A stretch of DNA of 9,519 nt from Acidobacteriaceae bacterium (GTDB taxonomy: Bacteria; Acidobacteriota; Terriglobia; Terriglobales; Acidobacteriaceae). The translations under genes and the position numbers were made by a program. Below, one piece after another: positions 5,157-9,519 of the stretch (within the stretch, counting starts at the first letter, position 1; each line of letters begins with the position of its first letter). The notes beneath the pieces were generated by a model, which was not told the DNA's origin, ran no database searches, and worked only from the letters and a program-made list of their open reading frames with translations. The stretch lies in the NCBI GenBank assembly GCA_003132825.1, contig PKYX01000269.1:1872-11390 (forward strand), in the 5' to 3' direction.

Positions 5157-6323
5157 CTATACCCTGCCGCGTCGTAACTCTTCGAGCGGATAGAAAGTGC
5201 CGCGCCACACCACTCCGCCCCGACTGAGGGTCAAGATCATGGATCGCAGCGTGATGTAAACAAAAAGCGCTGTGCTCACTGGATGGAGAAAGAAATAGTA
5301 GGGTGGCACCGAGGACTTCAACCACATCCCGCCGTAAATCATGAACATGGAGAGCAACGCCACTGCGTAAGGCAGTCGCGCCCAGCCGCGAGCTAGACCG
5401 ATTCCGAGGAAGGGGCCGAGGTTCAGGAAAGTGAGGCCGGCGCATGAAAGCAGCGCCCGCCACCACTGGAAAGAGAGAACCGCGAAGATGTTTTTCGTCA
5501 GGTTGTCGACCACTCCCAGCGCGCCTTTCGCCCAGCGGATGGAGATCAAATCCCTGCCGAACACGACGCGCTGCCGAAAGCCCGCGTTCTTCACCACCTT
5601 GCCCAGTTTCATATCGTCGACCACGTCGAAACGCAGCGCCCGATAGGTGCCGATGGCATCGTAGACCCGGCGGCGCACCAGATTGAACGCCCCCACGCCC
5701 ATGTGGTCCTTCGACTTCGGGTCGGCCACTTTCCAGGGGCGATGGCCGAAAACAAACAACGTTTGGAAGAACGCGATCATCATTTTTTCGCCCGGACCGC
5801 GCATGATGATGCGCGGAAACAGCACGACATGATCGGCGGGCACCGATTCCGCGTACGCCAGAGCACGGCGCAAGACGTCGGGTTTGAACAGCACGTCGGC
5901 ATCGGTGAATAGCAGCCAGTCGCCGCTCGCTTGTTGCGACCCACTCCACATGGCGTGAGTCTTCCCCAGCCACCCTTCGGGCAATTCTCGGACGTGGATG
6001 ATCTTCAGCCGGCCTTGACCGGCAAGGGTGGCGGCGACCCTGTCCATAATCTCGCCGGTGGCGTCGGTCGAGCGGTCGTTGACCGCGATGACTTCGCAGT
6101 TGTCGTAATCGAGGGCGAGCAACTCCTCTAGGGGGTGCTCGATGTTTTCCTGCTCGTTGCGCGCGGAGACGATGATGCTGACGCGTGGGTTGTCTCTCGG
6201 CCTGGTGTCCCACTCGGGGAGCGAGATATCGGCCATCTGGGGTACCCCCAGGGCAGCATCCACGATGCGCGAGAGCCAAACCAGGCCAAGAATCGAGCCC
6301 GCGATCCAGTGGAAATAACTCAT
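5157..6323 (-). CDS. Membrane-anchored family 2 glycosyltransferase (HpnB/CrtQ-like)
   Basis: This 388-residue protein has an N-terminal membrane helix (about 5-25), a cytosolic GT-A domain (about 47-270) and three or four C-terminal helices (about 290-370). GT2 motifs are clear: VSIIVSARNE (48-57), AVNDRSTD (80-87), the metal-binding TDADV (140-144), the acidic FDVVDDMKLG (232-241) and SIRWAKG (261-267), which replaces the usual Q/RxxRW acceptor motif. The arrangement matches hopene-associated HpnB and carotenoid CrtQ-type enzymes, which glycosylate lipid acceptors at the inner membrane. The acceptor cannot be read from the sequence. Its ATG overlaps the stop of the upstream MFS gene in an ATGA, with a GGGAG-type sequence nearby, so translation is coupled. 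No hopanoid or carotenoid gene is in the window, which keeps the specific naming open. Confidence 0.85.
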   Translation of the reverse strand: MSYFHWIAGSILGLVWLSRIVDAALGVPQMADISLPEWDTRPRDNPRVSIIVSARNEQENIEHPLEELLALDYDNCEVIAVNDRSTDATGEIMDRVAATLAGQGRLKIIHVRELPEGWLGKTHAMWSGSQQASGDWLLFTDADVLFKPDVLRRALAYAESVPADHVVLFPRIIMRGPGEKMMIAFFQTLFVFGHRPWKVADPKSKDHMGVGAFNLVRRRVYDAIGTYRALRFDVVDDMKLGKVVKNAGFRQRVVFGRDLISIRWAKGALGVVDNLTKNIFAVLSFQWWRALLSCAGLTFLNLGPFLGIGLARGWARLPYAVALLSMFMIYGGMWLKSSVPPYYFFLHPVSTALFVYITLRSMILTLSRGGVVWRGTFYPLEELRRGRV

Positions 6324-7561
6324 CCCGCCGAGGCTCCCGCGGCGCCGGAATCCGGGATACGCACTGCCGGGGCAAATCGCATGCCGTAAAACAGTATGGC
6401 AGAAGAGAAGACCATGGCGATCACCGGAGCGACGAAGGAGAGTTGCAGGGAGCGCCGGTCGGCGATGAATCCCATCAGCGTGGGTGAGGGAACGTCGCCC
6501 AGCAGGTGGATCACAAAAATATTGACGGCAATTGCGGTCGCTCGGATGGGTGCGCCGACCGAGTTAATCACCGCGGCGTTCAGCGGTGACGTGTTGAACA
6601 AGAGCAGGAACGCCGCAGCCGCCATGGCGGGCAGCATCACGGGCCCGCGGGCAAACAGTGCGAGGATCATCAGCGGGACTCCAAGCGCCATGCTGACCGC
6701 AGAGACAGAGTAGTAGGCGCTCTGGTTGCGGCGCAGCAGGTAGTCGCCCAGCCATCCGCCCGCGAGCGACGCCACGGTCCCGTCCACCACGATGATTCCG
6801 CCAAAGAGCAGGTTTGCCGACTGCAAGGAGTATCCGCGTGCTTGGGAAAGAAATGTCGGCATCCAAACCTGCAATCCCCCGAGGGCGAAGGTCATCATGG
6901 CCATGCCGAGAGTCGCCGTCCAGAAAGCTGGATTGGTAGCGAGACCTCCGAGACTGCTGCGCTCCGGGGTTTGCTCAAGAGAGTCAAACTGGCCTCGCTC
7001 GGGTTCCGGAATGAATAGGATGGCGAGCGCCAGCAGAAAACCCGGAGCGGCGGCGACGTAAAAAGGAAACCGCCATCCGTAGGTCGCGCCCAGATTGCCT
7101 CCCAGCAGATATCCGGCCGCGGTTCCGACCGGAATCGCCAGGTAGAACACGCCGAGAATGCGGCCGCGCTTTTGTTCGGGATAGAGATCAGCCACGAACG
7201 TCGGCGCGATGGTCACGAAAGTGGCTTCGCCAATACCGACCAGGGTGTGGCGAATCAGCAATGCCAGGTAACTGTGAGTGACCGCCGTCAGTAGAGTCAG
7301 TCCGCTCCAAAACACCGCACCGAGCACGATGATCAGTTTGCGCGAGTAGCGATCCGCCAGAGGCCCGGTAAAGGGCGCGGCAACCATGTAGAACACGAGA
7401 AAGGCGCTGGTCAGATATCCCACCTGGATGTTCGTGAGGTGGAATTCTTTCTGTACCAGAGGCTGCACCGCAAACAAGACCGAGCGGTCGATGTAATTGA
7501 GCAGATTGAGCGCCGTCAGCAGAACCAGCGCGGTGCGAGGATAGAGTTTGGTCGAGCTCAC
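6320..7561 (-). CDS. Spinster-like MFS transporter
   Basis: The 413-residue protein shows 12 hydrophobic segments in two halves. It carries the Spinster signature LNLLNYIDRSVL (18-29), the motif-A loop GPLADRYSRK (66-75), VGIGEA (108-113) with its helix-4 Glu112, and 'FYLAIPVGTAAGYLLGG' (139-155) followed by GWR (162-164). Eukaryotic Spinster proteins move lysophospholipids or sphingosine-1-phosphate. Bacterial members share the fold, but their substrates are mostly unknown. The start is a GTG at 7561, and no in-frame ATG exists near the conserved N-terminus. There is no Shine-Dalgarno sequence, but TATTCT lies 8 nt upstream. The stop overlaps the ATG of the downstream glycosyltransferase by 4 bp. 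The next gene upstream, queF, is on the same strand 88 bp away and may or may not be co-transcribed. The family is confident; the cargo is unknown. Confidence 0.88.
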   Translation of the reverse strand: MSSTKLYPRTALVLLTALNLLNYIDRSVLFAVQPLVQKEFHLTNIQVGYLTSAFLVFYMVAAPFTGPLADRYSRKLIIVLGAVFWSGLTLLTAVTHSYLALLIRHTLVGIGEATFVTIAPTFVADLYPEQKRGRILGVFYLAIPVGTAAGYLLGGNLGATYGWRFPFYVAAAPGFLLALAILFIPEPERGQFDSLEQTPERSSLGGLATNPAFWTATLGMAMMTFALGGLQVWMPTFLSQARGYSLQSANLLFGGIIVVDGTVASLAGGWLGDYLLRRNQSAYYSVSAVSMALGVPLMILALFARGPVMLPAMAAAAFLLLFNTSPLNAAVINSVGAPIRATAIAVNIFVIHLLGDVPSPTLMGFIADRRSLQLSFVAPVIAMVFSSAILFYGMRFAPAVRIPDSGAAGASAG

Positions 7562-7569
7562 TTAGCGGC

Positions 7570-7575
7570 AGAATA
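7570..7575 (-). promoter_or_regulatory. -10-like TATTCT before the MFS gene
   Basis: On the minus strand the AT-rich TTATATTCT contains TATTCT 8 nt, and TATATT 10 nt, before the GTG at 7561. Either would give a leader of only a few bases. No clear -35 is visible in the GC-rich sequence upstream. It suggests the MFS/glycosyltransferase pair has its own promoter and is not simply read from queF. Confidence 0.4.
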
Positions 7576-7649
7576 TAACATGCGGCCGGGCGAATTCTCG
7601 CGGGCGCCGGGGACTGGATTCTCGAGGAATGCGAAGCCAGAACGGGAGC

Positions 7650-8078
7650 TTACCCGCCGCCTCTGCTCACTTTCGGTTTGTGTCCTCTCGGCCTTGGCCA
7701 GTGGGCCACAATAACGGTTGAAATCCCGCCTCGCGGTCGGAAATCGCCCTTCACTTCCGCCCATTCGGGCTTGGCCCAGCGCACCACGTCCTCGAGCACC
7801 CGGTTCACGATGTTTTCCTGGAAGATGCCCAGGTTGCGGTAAGACTGGAGATACTCTTTCAGGGACTTCAACTCCAGGCAATGCCGGTGCGGCATGTAAC
7901 GAATGGTGAGGTGCCCGAAATCGGGCAGGCCCGTCTTGGGGCAGACCGAGGTGAACTCGGGATCATCGACCACGATTTCGTATCCCGCAAACTGGTTCGG
8001 CCAGGTTTCAATCGCGGGAAACTTCCAATCGAGGCCGGCGGCGGCATGCTCGGCTGTGTAACGCGGCTGCTTCGACAT
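7650..8078 (-). CDS. queF: QueF, NADPH-dependent preQ0 reductase (unimodular)
   Basis: The 142-residue protein has the T-fold QueF signature: EFTSVCPKTGLPDFG (41-55) with the nucleophile Cys46 and the acid Asp53, and ELKSLKEYLQSYRN (69-82), the NADPH/substrate motif. GGIST (117-121) is also conserved. QueF reduces the nitrile of 7-cyano-7-deazaguanine to preQ1, the last free-base step before insertion into tRNA for queuosine. The short single-module form is the Bacillus type. Aligned by Cys and Asp (constant offset of 9 from the Bacillus subtilis numbering as I recall it), the catalytic His96 position is Gln87 while Glu97 is kept as Glu88. The ATG at 8078 (MSKQPRY) is chosen over the 8153 start because the extra residues are non-conserved and TACAAT sits 6 nt before this ATG. 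No other queuosine gene is nearby. Confidence 0.92.
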   Translation of the reverse strand: MSKQPRYTAEHAAAGLDWKFPAIETWPNQFAGYEIVVDDPEFTSVCPKTGLPDFGHLTIRYMPHRHCLELKSLKEYLQSYRNLGIFQENIVNRVLEDVVRWAKPEWAEVKGDFRPRGGISTVIVAHWPRPRGHKPKVSRGGG

Positions 8079-8084
8079 GATCCC

Positions 8085-8090
8085 ATTGTA
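8085..8090 (-). promoter_or_regulatory. -10-like TACAAT before queF, possible leaderless start
   Basis: On the minus strand TACAAT is exactly 6 nt from the ATG at 8078, the spacing expected if transcription begins at the A of the start codon. No -35 is clear and no preQ1 riboswitch-like structure fits in the short leader. Confidence 0.42.
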
Positions 8091-8166
8091 CCCAGCCGTG
8101 GCGAGTGGCATCGAGGCGCTCAGGAAATCGCGTCTTCGCGCTAAAACCTGCATCTAATCTGTTAAG

Positions 8167-8178
8167 GGGCGGCCGCCC
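8167..8178. repeat. 12-bp perfect palindrome GGGCGGCCGCCC in the queF/HlyD spacer
   Basis: The palindrome lies 48 nt before the HlyD-like start, in the 147-bp divergent spacer. It has the right position for an operator of the efflux gene, but the GC-only content makes a chance origin more likely than for an AT-containing palindrome. Confidence 0.3.
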
Positions 8179-8225
8179 GTCGGCGGAGCAGCCAGATGAT
8201 AAAGTAGTCCTTTCCGTGAACCAGC

Positions 8226-9476
8226 ATGGCCTTGCAGGAGACTCATAGCGGCCTTTTAGGCCGCCACCGCTGGCTGTTGTGGACAGCCGGAATCGTCGCG
8301 GGAGTGGTCGTGCTTGCGTCCTTCATGTCGCACGGAGACGTGGTTCCGGTGCAGGCCGCCACCGTCGAGCGCAGCACGATTCGCAGCGTGATCTCCACCA
8401 ACGGCAAAGTTGAACCTTTGCACAATTTTGAGGCGCACGCCCCGGTTGGTACCACCGTGAAACGGTTGCTGGTCAAAGAAGGAGACCATGTCAAACGGGG
8501 CCAGCTTTTGTTGCGCTTGGACGATGCGGAAGCGCGCAGCGAGGCCGCCCGGGCGCTAGCCCAGTTACGCGCGTCCCAGGCTGAAATCAGCGCCATTCAG
8601 AGCGGTGGCAATCGCGAGGAGGTTCTTACCCTGCAGGCGCAGCTGGCGAAGGCGCGCACGGCGCGCGACACGGCGGAGCGAACGCTCGAAGCGCTCGAGC
8701 ATCTGCAGCAACAAGGCGCGGCTTCTTCCGGGGAAGTTGCACTGGCGCGCGACCAGGTGAAGAGCAGCAACGCCGACCTGCTTCTGCTCGAGCAGAAGCA
8801 GAAAGATCGCTACTCGCGGCCCGAAATCGTGCAAGTCCAATCCCAGCAGTCCCAAGCCCAGGCCGCCTATGCCGCTGCTCAGGATGTGCTATCGCAATTG
8901 AATATTCGAGCGCCGTTCGACGGCGTGGTGTATTCCCTTCCTGTCCATCAGGGGGCCTACGTAAATTCTGGCGACCTGGTTCTGCAGGCGGCCGATCTGA
9001 GCAGGGTTTTGGTGCGCGCCTTCGTGGATGAACCGGATGTGGGGCGTCTGATGCCGGGCCAGCTGATCGAGGTAACCTGGGACGCAATGCCCGGACGCAG
9101 ATGGCAGAGCGAGATCACCAACATTCCGGCAACCGTCAAGTTGCACGGCACCCGCAATGTGGGGGAGACCACTTGCGCTGTGGATAATCGCGATTTCGCG
9201 CTGCTGCCCAACGTCAATGTAAGCGTCACCATTGTGACCGAGGAGCATCGGGACGTTTTGACCGTGCCTCGCGAAGCCGTCCGCAGTGATGCCGGCAAGA
9301 TTTATGTCTACCAGATCGTGAACGACCAACTGCAACGGCGCGATATCGAAACTTCGGTTTCCAATCTGACGCAGGTGGAAGTGACCGGAGGGATACAAGT
9401 AAACGCTGCGGTGGCGTTGACTTCCTTGAACTCCAAGCCGCTGCACGATGGTTTGGCGGTGAGGGTGATCCATTGA
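8226..9476 (+). CDS. HlyD/MacA-type membrane-fusion (periplasmic adaptor) protein
   Basis: The 416-residue protein starts with a cytosolic stub and one membrane helix (about 16-34) that anchors it in the inner membrane. It continues with a first lipoyl half (FEAHAPVGTTVKRLLVKEGD, about 68-87, to LDD at 98-100), a long Ala/Gln/Glu-rich coiled-coil hairpin (about 101-222), and the second lipoyl half, RAPFDGVV (228-235) to GDLVLQAAD (249-257). A beta-barrel (about 258-345) and a membrane-proximal domain from VLTVPREAV (344-352) follow. Such adaptors bridge an inner-membrane ABC or RND pump to an outer-membrane channel. The simple anchor and MacA-like tail favour an ABC exporter of the MacAB type. 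No pump is visible in the window; it would be downstream. The ATG at 8226 has no clear Shine-Dalgarno sequence. The next gene begins 2 bp after the stop. Cargo cannot be inferred. Confidence 0.88.
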   Translation: MALQETHSGLLGRHRWLLWTAGIVAGVVVLASFMSHGDVVPVQAATVERSTIRSVISTNGKVEPLHNFEAHAPVGTTVKRLLVKEGDHVKRGQLLLRLDDAEARSEAARALAQLRASQAEISAIQSGGNREEVLTLQAQLAKARTARDTAERTLEALEHLQQQGAASSGEVALARDQVKSSNADLLLLEQKQKDRYSRPEIVQVQSQQSQAQAAYAAAQDVLSQLNIRAPFDGVVYSLPVHQGAYVNSGDLVLQAADLSRVLVRAFVDEPDVGRLMPGQLIEVTWDAMPGRRWQSEITNIPATVKLHGTRNVGETTCAVDNRDFALLPNVNVSVTIVTEEHRDVLTVPREAVRSDAGKIYVYQIVNDQLQRRDIETSVSNLTQVEVTGGIQVNAAVALTSLNSKPLHDGLAVRVIH

Positions 9477-9478
9477 AT

Positions 9479-9519
9479 ATGATTGGGACACGAAAATTTC
9501 TCGTTTTGGCGCTGTTTGC
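9479..9519 (+). CDS. Start of a probable secreted or membrane protein, partial
   Basis: ATG at 9479 opens MIGTRKFLVLALF to the window edge: a short basic start then a hydrophobic run, as in a signal peptide or first membrane helix. GAGGGTGAT at 9461-9469 is a reasonable ribosome-binding site. An in-frame TTG at 9473 overlapping the previous stop (TTGA) is an alternative start. It lies 2 bp after the adaptor gene, so it is probably part of the same operon and may be another component of the export system. The family cannot be identified from 13 residues. Confidence 0.5.
   Translation, partial: MIGTRKFLVLALF

Noticed and set aside
4957..6375. 472-residue open frame on the - strand overlapping the glycosyltransferase
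   Set aside because: It is a frame-shifted shadow, rich in Arg, Pro and His, without domains. The true GT2 motifs are in the 5157-6323 frame.
8079..8225. preQ1 riboswitch upstream of queF
   Set aside because: The likely leader is a few bases at most, and no preQ1-type H-pseudoknot (C-rich loop with A-rich tail) is visible in the spacer.

Overview
The window is a stretch of GC-rich bacterial chromosome (roughly 60% GC by eye) with ordinary, tightly packed housekeeping and transport genes. No mobile element, CRISPR array, rRNA or tRNA was seen. The protein styles (short unimodular QueF, Spinster-like MFS protein, compact IscU-like scaffold, HlyD/MacA-type adaptor, orphan RsbW/STAS pair) fit an Acidobacteriota-like (Terriglobia) genome. 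That assignment is inferred from family resemblance, not from a marker gene.

Layout: the + strand opens with the last 28 codons of a HAD-type hydrolase (1-87). An IscU/NifU-like Fe-S scaffold (182-541, -) diverges from a MutT-type Nudix hydrolase (794-1186, +). The MutT gene converges, with only 10 bp between the stops, on an NRAMP-family metal transporter (1197-2453, -). Upstream of the transporter on the same strand is a soluble protein made of PRC-barrel-like, MgtE-N and paired CBS modules (2596-3837, -). A 336-bp divergent spacer then leads to an overlapping RsbW-like kinase and STAS anti-anti-sigma pair (4174-4960, +). After a 196-bp convergent spacer come, on the - strand, a membrane GT2 glycosyltransferase (5157-6323), a Spinster-like MFS transporter overlapping it by 4 bp (6320-7561), and queF (7650-8078). 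A 147-bp divergent spacer leads to a HlyD/MacA-type membrane-fusion protein (8226-9476, +) and the first codons of a probable secreted protein (9479 to the window edge).

How the genes work together: the most interesting unit is the transporter plus MgtE-like pair. The NRAMP protein has lost the signature residues of Mn/Fe NRAMPs (the TM1 Asn and the TM6 Met). Its upstream neighbour carries the Mg2+-sensing cytosolic part of MgtE without the channel. The two together suggest a two-gene magnesium (or other hard divalent ion) transport system whose sensor is a separate protein. The MFS/glycosyltransferase pair is translationally coupled and may act on one lipid or glycolipid. The RsbW/STAS pair forms a minimal partner-switching cassette without its sigma factor or phosphatase nearby.

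A recurring regulatory theme is that several genes without a Shine-Dalgarno sequence have a TANNNT hexamer 6-8 nt before the start codon, which suggests leaderless transcripts.
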